Assembly (NCBI GenBank): GCA_944322255.1
Contig: CALUOK010000012.1
Location: 1-64,000, forward strand
Reading direction: 5' to 3'
From: Candidatus Methanomethylophilaceae archaeon
Lineage (GTDB): Archaea > Thermoplasmatota > Thermoplasmata > Methanomassiliicoccales > Methanomethylophilaceae
Length of the DNA stretch: 64,000 nucleotides
The notes beneath the pieces were generated by a model. It saw only the letters and a program-made list of their open reading frames with translations, was not told where the DNA came from and did not search any database. Below are positions 44,201-52,348 of this stretch, in pieces. A program made the translations under genes and the position numbers. Numbering within the stretch: the first letter of the stretch is position 1; each line of letters begins with the position of its first letter.

Positions 44201-45064
44201 TCAGCTTCTGAGGTTCTTGGCGTGGACCGCCATGACCTCGTTGATGTATCTGGCCGCGAGTATCGATGTGATCCCGGCGGGGTCCGCGGGAGGGCAGACC
44301 TCGACGACGTCGAACCCGGCGAGCCTGTCCCCGATGGCGTTGATGACCTTCTTGACGTCCATGGGCATCAGGCCGAACGGTTCCGGGGTCCCGGTTCCGG
44401 GGGCGAAGGCGGGGTCGATGCCGTCGATGTCGACGGTCAGGTAGATCCTCTCGTTCTTCACGCTGTCCAGGGCCTTCTTGATCGCCCACTCGATGCCGTT
44501 GTCCATGATGTCGTAGGAGCTGATGAACGGCACAACGTCGTCCCTGTCAAGCTCCTCCTCGCCTATGGCCCTGGCGCCGAGGACAAACACGTTCTCCAGC
44601 CCGAGGTGCTCCGCCGCCCTGCGGGTGATGCAGGCGTGGCTGTTCGGGGTGCCGAGGTACTCGTCCCTGGAGTCCAGGTGGGCGTCGATCGAGATCAGGG
44701 CTATGTCGTCCGGTTCGAAGTTCCTGACGATGGGGATGTTGATGGAGTGCTCCCCTCCCATGGCGATCGTGAACTTGCCGTCTCTTATGGTTGGGCCGAC
44801 CGCAAAGTCCACCTCGGCGAACATGTCCTCGGGAAGGATGAAGTCGTCGCAGTTCCCGTAGTCGTACACGTTCAGGTGCGGCTGGTGTACGCCGTGCTCG
44901 AAGTGGATCTCCTCAAAATTGTAGGAGGCCCGCCTTATGGCGGTGGGCGCCTCCCTTGCTCCCGCCTTGAAGCAGGAGGTGTGGTCGTACGGGATGCCGA
45001 AGATGACGACATCGGCCTCGTTGTAGTCCGATTCCGCTCCGGCGTAACCTATCCCGTACGACAT
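44201..45064 (-). CDS. speB: Agmatinase
   Basis: Hydrolyses agmatine (or an aminopropyl derivative) to putrescine/spermidine and urea. Binuclear manganese site: GGEHS, DAHLDSR, and DIDGIDPAFAPGTGTPEP. 287 residues. It is directly downstream of aIF5A and probably co-transcribed. In other archaea a SpeB-type enzyme is needed for hypusine formation on aIF5A, so the pairing makes sense. Confidence 0.93.
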   Translation of the reverse strand: MSYGIGYAGAESDYNEADVVIFGIPYDHTSCFKAGAREAPTAIRRASYNFEEIHFEHGVHQPHLNVYDYGNCDDFILPEDMFAEVDFAVGPTIRDGKFTIAMGGEHSINIPIVRNFEPDDIALISIDAHLDSRDEYLGTPNSHACITRRAAEHLGLENVFVLGARAIGEEELDRDDVVPFISSYDIMDNGIEWAIKKALDSVKNERIYLTVDIDGIDPAFAPGTGTPEPFGLMPMDVKKVINAIGDRLAGFDVVEVCPPADPAGITSILAARYINEVMAVHAKNLRS

Positions 45065-45076
45065 TGGTTTCAGACC

Positions 45077-45454
45077 TCACATGATCTTGTATCTGCCCAT
45101 CGCGACGATGTACAGGAGCTCTCCTCCCTCCTCGACGGGCTGCTCGTGGTCGGGGTTGATCTCCACGGAGATCTGCTCGAAGGTCTCGAGGTCCATGATC
45201 ATGGCCTCGTTTCCCGAGATGGAAAGGACCTGACCCTTCCTCTTGTCGATCATGGGGACCTGCACCTTGGTGCTCACGGGTCCCACGATGGACTTCTTGG
45301 CTCCGGTGAAGATGCTGACCGCGTCGATGTTGGCCTTGGCGGATCCATGCTTTCCGGGCTTGGAAGTCGTGATCTTTACGATCTTGCAGGGTTCGTCGTC
45401 GACGTTGACGTACCTTCCCTCTTTCAGCTCTCTGATCTCTTTCATCTCCCACAT
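45077..45454 (-). CDS. Translation factor aIF5A (hypusinated)
   Basis: Relieves ribosome stalling on difficult peptide motifs. The hypusine site is lysine 35 in SKPGKHGSAK. N-terminal SH3-like barrel and C-terminal OB fold, 125 residues. ATG at 45454 follows AAGGTAG with suitable spacing; GTG at 45460 is possible. The gap to speB is 12 bases. Confidence 0.95.
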   Translation of the reverse strand: MWEMKEIRELKEGRYVNVDDEPCKIVKITTSKPGKHGSAKANIDAVSIFTGAKKSIVGPVSTKVQVPMIDKRKGQVLSISGNEAMIMDLETFEQISVEINPDHEQPVEEGGELLYIVAMGRYKIM

Positions 45455-45584
45455 TGGCACTACCTTCTATTGGATGTATATCCGACTCACGGCCGGAAGT
45501 TCACTCCCCCGAGGGAAGCGTTGATGCGCAGGTCGAACTTCGTTGCAGACCTCATGCTATCTGGCAACCCCATTGCCCACCTGA

Positions 45585-45597
45585 ATATTATATTTTT
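45585..45597 (-). promoter_or_regulatory. TATA-like element upstream of aIF5A
   Basis: AAATATAATATTC on the minus strand is flanked by an inverted repeat CCACCT/AGGTGG. Its start site would leave an unusually long leader of about 110 bases before aIF5A. The same 45461-45640 gap also holds a 12-bp perfect palindrome (CTGTCCGGACAG, 45621-45632) just behind nop5. Confidence 0.4.
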
Positions 45598-45640
45598 AGG
45601 TGGTGGAGGGAAGAAGACCGCTGTCCGGACAGTGCCAGCA

Positions 45641-46732
45641 TCAGCGGGCGCGGTTCTTCCCGCCCTTCCTCGGGCGACCCTTCTTACCGGATTTCTGGGG
45701 TTTCTTGGGGGGATCGGGGTAGCGTCTCCTGATGTCCTCGACGCGCCTCATGAACTCCTCGTTGAGCCTGTCGCCGGCGAACTCCCCGTGGTACTGGTCG
45801 ATCTTCGCCGCTATCAGGACCTTGCCCGCCAGGGCGCGGGCGATCTTACCGCGCTGCCAGTACGGCGACCTGTGCACCTCGGGGTGCTGGTATATCACGC
45901 CGTGCTTGGGCCCCCTCTTCCCGGACTTCAGGTGCCTGAACATGGCCTTCTCCGCACCCAGCAGCTGGACGGTGGACGAGGGCAGCGAGGCCAGCCTCTC
46001 CAGGCCCCCGGCCAGGGAGACCATCCTAGCGGCCAGCGGGGCGCCGAGTATGGCGCACATGCTGGGGCAGGTCTCCTCGACGATGCCCTGGATGTAGGCC
46101 TCCGTTCTGTCTTTGTCGTCGTACAGGCGGCTCAGGGTGTCGGCCAGGTCCCTGATCGCGTCCATGTCCGCGGGGTCCATGTCGGCCCCGATGGACTCGA
46201 TCTCGATCCCCAGCTCCTCGATGACCCCCTCCCTCTCGCCGTTCATGGCCACGAGCTGAGCGTACCTGGCGTCGTGGGCGTAGTCGGCGAGCTCCGGGAA
46301 GTGCATGCCGTACCACTCGTGGAGCCTCTCGTTGTAGAGGTTGATGGTGGCGATCTGGTCGTCCAGGCTCCTGATGGCCTGCACCAGGCTCCTGTCCCTG
46401 GGGATGGGCTCGGAGGTCCTGAGCTTCCCGAGGCCGATCATGACCTCGTGCATGAAGTCCCCGCCGTACCCGTACTTCTCGGCCGTGATCGACGAGGAGT
46501 CGAACAGCTCGGGCTTCCCTAGTTCAGACTGCCTGCGGTCGGACACCGCCAGCCTGCCGTCCACGGTGGCGGCCAGCTCCCTCTCCTCGTCCAGGAGGGA
46601 GCCTCTCTGGACCGCGGCCAGCTTCTCGGCCACGGCCTCCGCGTCCTTCGGCATCAGGCGCTTGTCAAGGACCTTGCCGGACTTCTCGTCGCAGAGGAAG
46701 ACCCCGAACCACTTGGTGACCAGTATCGTCAT
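45641..46732 (-). CDS. nop5: Box C/D RNP protein Nop5 (Nop56/58)
   Basis: Scaffold of the C/D small-RNA-guided 2'-O-methylation complex. The NOP domain is seen as GAPLAARMVSLAGGLERLA...STVQLLGAEKAMFRHLKSG with GPKHGVIYQHP. Residues ~95-200 are the helical coiled part that dimerises; the last ~35 residues are a basic tail (KKPQKSGKKGRPRKGGKN). 363 residues. Fibrillarin (flpA), its usual operon neighbour, is not here; instead it follows the aldolase gene with a four-base gap. Confidence 0.93.
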   Translation of the reverse strand: MTILVTKWFGVFLCDEKSGKVLDKRLMPKDAEAVAEKLAAVQRGSLLDEERELAATVDGRLAVSDRRQSELGKPELFDSSSITAEKYGYGGDFMHEVMIGLGKLRTSEPIPRDRSLVQAIRSLDDQIATINLYNERLHEWYGMHFPELADYAHDARYAQLVAMNGEREGVIEELGIEIESIGADMDPADMDAIRDLADTLSRLYDDKDRTEAYIQGIVEETCPSMCAILGAPLAARMVSLAGGLERLASLPSSTVQLLGAEKAMFRHLKSGKRGPKHGVIYQHPEVHRSPYWQRGKIARALAGKVLIAAKIDQYHGEFAGDRLNEEFMRRVEDIRRRYPDPPKKPQKSGKKGRPRKGGKNRAR

Positions 46733-46736
46733 GGGA

Positions 46737-47342
46737 TCACATCCTGGAGAGCTTCTCGACCTCTTCGGCGGGGAGGTCCTCTGCGTCCCCGACCATGAGC
46801 TGCAGCCTGGCCTGGAACTCCAGCTCCTCCATCCTGTTGTACGCCTCCTCCAGGGTCCTGCCCTGGGTGAGGGCCCCGTGGCGCTCCATGAGCATGGCCT
46901 TGGCGTGCCCCTCGGCGGCCACGGCGTCGACCAGCTCCTGGGAGCCGGGGGTGTAGTATCCGATCATGGGCACGTGGCCCAGGAGCATGGCACCCTCGGG
47001 CGTGAGGTTGCACCTGATGGGCTCGTTCCTCACGGCCAGCGCCACGCAGTTGAGCGGGTGGCAGTGGACCACGGCGTTGGTCTCGGGATTCATCCTGTAG
47101 AGCGCGAGGTGGAACCTGTGCTCGATGGACGGCTTCCCCTCGGACAGGACCTCCCCGTTGATGGAGACCTTCACCATGTCCTCGGGCTTCAGCAGGCCCT
47201 TGTTCCTCCCGGAGGGGGTTATGATCACCTCCCCCTCGTTGATGCGGACGCTCATGTTGCCCCCGGCGGAAACGGTGAGGTTCCTGTCGTAGAGCATCCT
47301 GCAGAAGTCTGCCAGCAGCTCCCTGGCGTACCTCTCGTTCAT
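46737..47342 (-). CDS. Class II aldolase, fuculose-1-phosphate aldolase-like
   Basis: Zinc-dependent aldolase: ACGNMSVR-type start seen as SAGGNMSVR, then ITPSGRNKG, the metal histidines HCHPLNCVAL and a second HG (MERHGAL). 201 residues. It starts one base after mtnA. Such an aldolase beside MtnA fits the DHAP-shunt type salvage of 5'-deoxyadenosine or methylthioadenosine, cleaving 5-deoxyribulose-1-phosphate-like substrates; in methanogens the aldehyde product can feed other synthesis. Confidence 0.88.
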   Translation of the reverse strand: MNERYARELLADFCRMLYDRNLTVSAGGNMSVRINEGEVIITPSGRNKGLLKPEDMVKVSINGEVLSEGKPSIEHRFHLALYRMNPETNAVVHCHPLNCVALAVRNEPIRCNLTPEGAMLLGHVPMIGYYTPGSQELVDAVAAEGHAKAMLMERHGALTQGRTLEEAYNRMEELEFQARLQLMVGDAEDLPAEEVEKLSRM

Positions 47343-47343
47343 G

Positions 47344-48342
47344 TCAGTCCCTCATGAGGTGGATCTCGTCGGGCCTGAGGATGCCCTTCTCGGTGATGAA
47401 CCCGGTGACCAACTCCGCGGGGGTGACGTCGAACGCGGGGTTGAGCGCATGGGATCTCTCGGGGGCGATCCTGGCCCCGTTCATCATCGTGACCTCCTCC
47501 TCGGATCTCTGCTCGATGACGATCTCCCTGCCGCTCTCCATGGAGAGGTCGAAGGTGGAGATGGGCGCAGCCACGTAGAACGGGATGCCGAAGTGCTTCG
47601 CGACGATGGCCTTGTCGAAGGTCCCGATCTTGTTGGCGAAGTCGCCGTTGGAGGCGATCCTGTCGGCGCCGGTGATGATCATGTCGACCCCCTGGCTCAT
47701 GCAGTACGCGGAGGCGCCGTCGGGGATGATCCTGTGGTCGATGCCCTCCTGGGCCAGCTCCCACGCGGTGAGCTGCATGCCCTGGAGGCGGGGACGGGTC
47801 TCGGAGACGTAGACGAAGAAGTCCACCCCGCGGGAGTGCGCGTCCCTCATCGGGGCCAGCGCGGTGCCCACGTCGACGGTGGCCAGCGCACCCGCGTTGC
47901 AGTGGGTCATCAGCTTCATGCCGTCCTTCACCAGCTGTCCGCCGTACCTTCCGATGGCGGTGCATTTGTCGACCATCATCTGGGCGTAGCCGTCCGCGGC
48001 CTCCACGGGGTCGGCCCCTTCATTCAGCTTCGCGTGCATGTAGTCGACGGCGTAGAACAGGTCGAACGCCGTGGGCCTGGCAGCCTTGATGTCCGAGGCC
48101 GCCCTGTCCAAGTCGCAGCCCTTCAGGGCGGCGATGCACATGGCGTACGCGGCGGTGGCACCGATGGAGGGCGCTCCGCGCGTGGTCATGTTCCTGATGG
48201 CCTCCGCCACGTCGAGGTAGTCGTCGAAGCCCACTATCACGATCCCCGCGGGGAGCTTCCTCTGGTCGATCATCATAACCCTGCCGTTCTCGAACCAAAC
48301 GGCGCGGATGTCCTTCTGCACACCATCGATCGTGGCTTTCAT
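47344..48342 (-). CDS. mtnA: S-methyl-5-thioribose-1-phosphate isomerase (MtnA family)
   Basis: Isomerises methylthioribose-1-phosphate (and the 5-deoxy analogue) to the ribulose form. NMTTRGAPSIGATAAYAM, the catalytic-type cysteine in MTHCNAGAL, SETRPRLQG, the aspartate in GADRIASNGDFANKIGT. ATG at 48342 follows AGGTGA by five bases. 332 residues. This is the second eIF2B-like isomerase of the window; the other (1427-2356) works in the AMP pathway. Confidence 0.93.
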   Translation of the reverse strand: MKATIDGVQKDIRAVWFENGRVMMIDQRKLPAGIVIVGFDDYLDVAEAIRNMTTRGAPSIGATAAYAMCIAALKGCDLDRAASDIKAARPTAFDLFYAVDYMHAKLNEGADPVEAADGYAQMMVDKCTAIGRYGGQLVKDGMKLMTHCNAGALATVDVGTALAPMRDAHSRGVDFFVYVSETRPRLQGMQLTAWELAQEGIDHRIIPDGASAYCMSQGVDMIITGADRIASNGDFANKIGTFDKAIVAKHFGIPFYVAAPISTFDLSMESGREIVIEQRSEEEVTMMNGARIAPERSHALNPAFDVTPAELVTGFITEKGILRPDEIHLMRD

Positions 48343-48450
48343 AGCGTCACCTGTTCCACAGCGATGCAGTCCCCTCATTTAACACGCGCGGATGCGCGCC
48401 AGCGTGCGCGTCGGGGGGCCGAGCGGCCATGGATGATTTTGGAACGCTCT

Positions 48451-48484
48451 GTCGGAATTGTCAACCGACGAACCCTTAATAACT
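48451..48484 (+). promoter_or_regulatory. Promoter and possible operator of the HTH regulator
   Basis: Inverted repeat GTCGG-N9-CCGAC (48451-48469) immediately precedes a TATA-like CCCTTAATAAC (48473-48483). The TTG at 48510 lies about where translation of a nearly leaderless transcript would begin. A repressor site overlapping the TFB region would fit autoregulation. Confidence 0.4.
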
Positions 48485-48509
48485 GGAACAGGATATCCCA
48501 GCGATTGAA

Positions 48510-49268
48510 TTGAACGACGGCCCGCTCACCGATTTCGAACTTTACTATACGAAAAACGGACTCGTACAGGTATCCAACGACGTAAGGCGCAGGATACTCC
48601 ACGAGCTGTCGGACAAGAACCTTTCTCTGACGGACCTGTCCAAGATCACGGGCAAGGCCCAGTCCACGCTGTCCGTCCACCTGGACAAGATGGTTTCGGA
48701 GGGGCTCATCGCCGCCCACGACGACCCTGACGACAGCCGCAGGAAGGTGTATTCCCTCGTTTCGGTCATGCTGGCACATTCCAAGCCGCCGTCCGATGTG
48801 GCCATGACCATGGCCCTCAACTCCCTGACGGAGATCGCCGACGACCCCGTGAAGACCCGCGACATGCTCGCCAGGTTCCTCTTCCTCGGGTTCGACGCCA
48901 TGGGCCTGTCTGTGGGCCCGATGGCATCGATGCTCGGCTCCATACACGCGATGGCGCTGGGAGGGATACTCTCGGGCGAAACCGTGGAGGACACCGTGGC
49001 GAACGCCCGCGACTACTACAGGAAGATGGGGTTCGGCGATGCGAGCGTGTTCTCCCTGAAGCCCCTGACGATAATCATCAAGGACGATGTGCCCTTCACC
49101 GAGGATTCCGCGAAATCGCTGGGCTTCTACGCGTCCGGGTTCTTCTGCAAGGTCCTGGAGGACGCCACCGGGAAGACGTACGAGATGGTGTCCAACGAGG
49201 TGTTCGGCTCGGACTACAACTACTTCCGCTTCGTCCTGGAGCCCGTGGCCAAGAGTCCGGTCCTCTGA
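48510..49268 (+). CDS. ArsR-like HTH regulator with C-terminal V4R-like domain
   Basis: Residues ~15-85 form a winged helix: VSNDVRRRILHELSDKNLSLTDLSKITGKAQSTLSVHL. The remaining ~160 residues look like a small-molecule-binding V4R domain, ending GSDYNYFRFVLEP where V4R domains often carry metal-binding cysteines (absent here). TTG start at 48510. It faces away from mtnA and probably acts as a sensor-repressor; ligand and targets unknown. Confidence 0.7.
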   Translation: MNDGPLTDFELYYTKNGLVQVSNDVRRRILHELSDKNLSLTDLSKITGKAQSTLSVHLDKMVSEGLIAAHDDPDDSRRKVYSLVSVMLAHSKPPSDVAMTMALNSLTEIADDPVKTRDMLARFLFLGFDAMGLSVGPMASMLGSIHAMALGGILSGETVEDTVANARDYYRKMGFGDASVFSLKPLTIIIKDDVPFTEDSAKSLGFYASGFFCKVLEDATGKTYEMVSNEVFGSDYNYFRFVLEPVAKSPVL

Positions 49269-49901
49269 TCAGCGCTTCGGTTCGAACGTGAGAAGCGCGC
49301 CGTTGCCGAGGGTCTCCACGTCGCGGAGCTCGAGCTTCACGCCACCCGGCACGACCCATCCGTCCCCGTCGCAGGGGGTGGGTGCGCCGGAGCCGCCTAT
49401 GACCAGTCCGCCCACGAACACCGTGTAGCGGTCCACGAGTCCCGCTCTGAAGAACGAGGCGATCGTGCGTCCGCCGCCCTCGACCAGGATGTTCTCGATG
49501 CCCATCTCCTCGGCCAGCTCCTCCAGGACGGCCGGGAGGTCGATGGCGTCCTTACCTTTCCTGACGATCTCCTCGCAGTCCCATTCGCGGTCGCAGCCCT
49601 CGAGGGTGACCATGATGGTCGGGGCCCTCTCGTCCAGGACCTGCGCCTCGTCGGGGGTCCTGCCGTGCGGGTCGAGGACTATGCGTATGGGGTTGGTGTC
49701 GTAGTCCAGGTCCTTGAGGGTCAGGTGCGGGTCGTCGGCGATGACGGTGCCGACCCCGACCAGTATGGCGTCGTACTTCCTGCGGAGGTTCTTGGCGCGG
49801 GCCTTGTCCTCGTCGGAGGATATCGTGACCTGCGTGCGGTCGCATCCGGCGATCTTGCCGTCGGCCGACATGGCGCAGTTGACGTGCACGAAGGGCCTCA
49901 C
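49269..49901 (-). CDS. 2,5-Diamino-6-ribosylamino-pyrimidinone 5'-phosphate reductase (riboflavin/F420 pathway)
   Basis: Reduces the ribosyl group early in archaeal riboflavin synthesis, also upstream of F420. VNCAMSADGKIAG, ILVGVGTVIADDPHLT and the NAD(P)-binding ILVEGGGRTIASFF define the RibD C-terminal/RIB7 family. GTG start at 49901 overlaps the rtcA stop (GTGA). 210 residues. The 3' end meets the HTH gene at 49268. Confidence 0.9.
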   Translation of the reverse strand: MRPFVHVNCAMSADGKIAGCDRTQVTISSDEDKARAKNLRRKYDAILVGVGTVIADDPHLTLKDLDYDTNPIRIVLDPHGRTPDEAQVLDERAPTIMVTLEGCDREWDCEEIVRKGKDAIDLPAVLEELAEEMGIENILVEGGGRTIASFFRAGLVDRYTVFVGGLVIGGSGAPTPCDGDGWVVPGGVKLELRDVETLGNGALLTFEPKR

Positions 49902-50935
49902 TGCCTCGCCCCCGGCGTGACGCTGAACCTGTAGACGTCGTCCCTCCTCTCGACGCCGAACTTGACGTCGAGGAACGACTCGAGGGTGTCCATCTGGCTG
50001 AGGAGGTGCTTGCTGATCCTCGACACCGAGAAGCTGCTGCATTCGTCGGCCATCGCCATGTACGGCAGGAGCTGGTCGGCGGTGTGCACGTCCATGGTGG
50101 ACCCGCTCTCCATCTCCCTTATGAGGTCGACCGCGGCGTCCTTCCCGCACTTGTCGGGCGGGTGTCCCCTGGACGAGAGCGCGTTGCTGCCCAGCATCCC
50201 GTTCTCGTACTCGGCGACGAGGACGAGTCCGGCGCCCTGGGATCCCCCGTCGGTCCTCTGGAGCTCGAACTCCACGTCCCCGTAGGGCTTCAGGGCCTCG
50301 GCGCAGCTCTTCATCATCTCCTGGGGGACCCAGTCGGACAGGCGCTGGCAGAAGCACACGCCCTTCAGCGACACGAGCTCCCCGAGGGTCTCCTGGTTCA
50401 GGGGCTTGATGGTCCCGATAGGGTCGAGGGTGGCGATGACGCGTCCCCCTCCCTGGGGGTAGAATCCCCTGTCGATGATCTTGGCGTCGGCGTTGATGCT
50501 CATCCTGCTCATCATGGGGAACAGGAGGGTCTGGTAGTAGTCGATCGGCGGCGCCCACATGACGTTGGTGCCTCCGCTGATGTCCACCGTGAGCCTCTGG
50601 GTGTGGTTGCGGGCCGCCAGCAGCATGGCCTGGAGGACCAGGCTGATGCTCCCTGCGGAGCTGATGTTCACGTCTATGTTGTACACCTGCTCGTCGCCGG
50701 GGATGAAGAACAGGTCGCCGGAACCGATCTTGCAGCCCTCGACCTCGGAGCCCGTCATCTGTGCCACCGCGTTCACGGCCGCCACATGCTGTCTGGATAG
50801 ACCGTTGGTCGGCCTGTTCTCCCTGATGCGGGTCAGGTGGACCGGGATGCCCGTGACAGTGGACATGGCCACGGTGGTGCGAACCATCTGGCCTCCTCCC
50901 TCTCCGCGGGAACCGTCTATCTCAAGCATTTCCAT
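49898..50935 (-). CDS. rtcA: RNA 3'-terminal phosphate cyclase
   Basis: Converts RNA 3'-phosphates to 2',3'-cyclic phosphates using ATP. EIDGSRGEGGGQMVRTTVAMS at the N-terminus is the hallmark; the RGFYPQGGG motif and the late adenylated-histidine region (PPDKCGKDAAVDLI...HTADQLLPYMA) are present. 345 residues. Probably in one transcript with the pyrimidine reductase. Confidence 0.95.
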   Translation of the reverse strand: MEMLEIDGSRGEGGGQMVRTTVAMSTVTGIPVHLTRIRENRPTNGLSRQHVAAVNAVAQMTGSEVEGCKIGSGDLFFIPGDEQVYNIDVNISSAGSISLVLQAMLLAARNHTQRLTVDISGGTNVMWAPPIDYYQTLLFPMMSRMSINADAKIIDRGFYPQGGGRVIATLDPIGTIKPLNQETLGELVSLKGVCFCQRLSDWVPQEMMKSCAEALKPYGDVEFELQRTDGGSQGAGLVLVAEYENGMLGSNALSSRGHPPDKCGKDAAVDLIREMESGSTMDVHTADQLLPYMAMADECSSFSVSRISKHLLSQMDTLESFLDVKFGVERRDDVYRFSVTPGARQ

Positions 50936-50960
50936 GGTCGAGCGTATGACGGACGAATAG

Positions 50961-50967
50961 AAAAAAC
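50961..50967 (-). terminator. T-tract terminator behind the initiator tRNA
   Basis: The minus strand reads AGTTTTTTCT about 30 bases past the tRNA 3' end, matching the U-rich stops of archaeal RNA polymerase. It also lies just upstream of the rtcA start. Confidence 0.5.
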
Positions 50968-50993
50968 TGATACTTGGAACGAGAAAGATGAGA

Positions 50994-51071
50994 TGGTAGC
51001 GAGGGGTCGATTTGAACGACCGGTCTCCGGGTTATGAGCCCGACGGGATATCCTGGCTACCCCACCTCGCT
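50994..51071 (-). tRNA. Initiator tRNA-Met (CAT), CCA encoded
   Basis: The minus strand starts AGCGAGG and pairs with CCTCGCT; the anticodon arm is CGGG-CTCATAA-CCCG with three consecutive G:C pairs, and the T arm is GGTCG-TTCAAAT-CGACC. A1:U72 and the GGG/CCC anticodon stem are archaeal initiator features. Discriminator A at 50997 is followed by encoded CCA (50996-50994). No intron. Confidence 0.93.
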
Positions 51072-51089
51072 GTAATCGACACTAAACAA

Positions 51090-51104
51090 GGGGTGGTATA
51101 AATA
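51090..51104 (-). promoter_or_regulatory. TATA box of the initiator tRNA
   Basis: ATTATTTATACC on the minus strand lies 22-33 bases before the tRNA 5' end at 51071, the standard archaeal spacing. Confidence 0.65.
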
Positions 51105-51253
51105 ATTATGTGGAAAGGTCGCATCTGTTCAACCGTACTTGGAATAGCCAGCGTCTTCAGCGGCAGGGCAGATGCGCGGGGCGGCGTCCCGTCAGTCTCC
51201 ATCCGAGGTGGACTGGCTCCCTTGAAATACTGTGTACCGGGATTGGAACACTG

Positions 51254-52348
51254 ATGCATCAGGGGGTTCGGAAAGTGGACATGGGGGCATTCATCGGGGA
51301 GCTCAGGGACAGCGGGATATCGGAGTACGCGTTCATCAGGCAGGAGGACATGCTGTACTCTCAGCGCCTCAGGGACTACTGCGAGTGGCTGTGTCTCGGT
51401 TTCAACCACAGGTGGGGCTGCCCGCCCCATGTCGGGTCGATAGACGACAACATCCGGAAGTGCCGGAGGTACCCGTACGCCCTCATGCTGTCCGCCTACG
51501 TCCAGCTGGACCCGGCGGAGATCGCGACATGCGGGGAGCCCGTGTTCATGCTGAGCCGCAGGAAGCTCAACCCGCTCTTCCAGCGTCTCGGGAGGAGGCT
51601 CGGGGAGGTCACCGGCGGGTCGGTGCTGATCCTCCACTCCTACTGCAACAACTGCCTGCCCTGCGCCTTCCCGGATGCGCCATGCCGTCATCCCGACCGC
51701 TCCGTGCCTTCTTTGGAGTCGCACGGCATCCAGATGGTCACCATGATGGAGGACATGGGGTTCACCAGGTTCTCCAACGACAGGGGCTACACCTGCGTCG
51801 CTCTCGTGCTGTTCGACTGCGGGGACGAGCCGGACGTGGAGTTCGGGAGGCGCGTGCTCCTGAAGGAGTACCCCCCGTTCGTGGAGGACCAGGCCTACGC
51901 CGACCACCTGTACTCCACAGGCGCCTGCAGCTCGAGGGTGGACCTGGCGGCGAGCGAGCGGTACGCTCCCGGGATACACGCCTTCAACGGGGCGACGGGG
52001 TCGTCGGTGTGCCTGCTGTCCTGCGACTCCCACATAACCACCGCACTGCTGGCGGAGGAGATCGGAAGATCCGGCATCCCGGCCAACCTGCTGGTCCTGG
52101 ACACCCACGGCCACACGGTCAGCCATGCCTACTCGGAAGGGCTGTTCACCACCGACACCATAGCGAGGGCCCTGCGCGGGCTCGAGCCCGAGGTGGGGTT
52201 CCGCGACCTTGTGATCCCGTACGGGATCTTCATGCTACAGCATCCCCTGCAGAGGGCCCTCCCGGGATGGAGGATACATGTGGGGGCGCCAAGGATGCGC
52301 GATCTGGCGGAAAACCTGTCCGATGTGGTCGAGGCGGTCCGCGGGTGA
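51254..52348 (+). CDS. DUF2284 metal-binding domain fused to an unknown C-terminal domain
   Basis: Residues ~10-190 match DUF2284, a cysteine-rich putative metal-binding family: the WGCPPHVGS motif, then CNNCLPCAFPDAPCRHPD and SLESHGIQM. The C-terminal ~170 residues (from about YADHLYSTGACSS) are a separate domain with SVCLLSCDSH, NLLVLDTHGHTVSHAYSEG and LPGWRIHVGAPRMRDLAENL; the overall strand/helix order recalls amino-acid racemases but key residues cannot be verified. Usual DUF2284 proteins stop before this. ATG 51254 is used; ATG 51281 is possible. Possible redox or corrinoid-linked role is unproven. Confidence 0.65.
   Translation: MHQGVRKVDMGAFIGELRDSGISEYAFIRQEDMLYSQRLRDYCEWLCLGFNHRWGCPPHVGSIDDNIRKCRRYPYALMLSAYVQLDPAEIATCGEPVFMLSRRKLNPLFQRLGRRLGEVTGGSVLILHSYCNNCLPCAFPDAPCRHPDRSVPSLESHGIQMVTMMEDMGFTRFSNDRGYTCVALVLFDCGDEPDVEFGRRVLLKEYPPFVEDQAYADHLYSTGACSSRVDLAASERYAPGIHAFNGATGSSVCLLSCDSHITTALLAEEIGRSGIPANLLVLDTHGHTVSHAYSEGLFTTDTIARALRGLEPEVGFRDLVIPYGIFMLQHPLQRALPGWRIHVGAPRMRDLAENLSDVVEAVRG

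Noticed and set aside
45510-45590. Box C/D small RNA near nop5
   Set aside because: A GTTGATG and a CTGA are present about 55 bases apart, but the C box is poor and no good internal boxes or terminal stem are seen.
44195-46522. A 775-codon plus-strand frame across speB, aIF5A and nop5
   Set aside because: It runs opposite to three recognised genes and through their promoters; an antisense shadow.
51110-51253. Longer N-terminus for the DUF2284 gene
   Set aside because: The upstream residues do not resemble the family and would begin within the tRNA promoter region.
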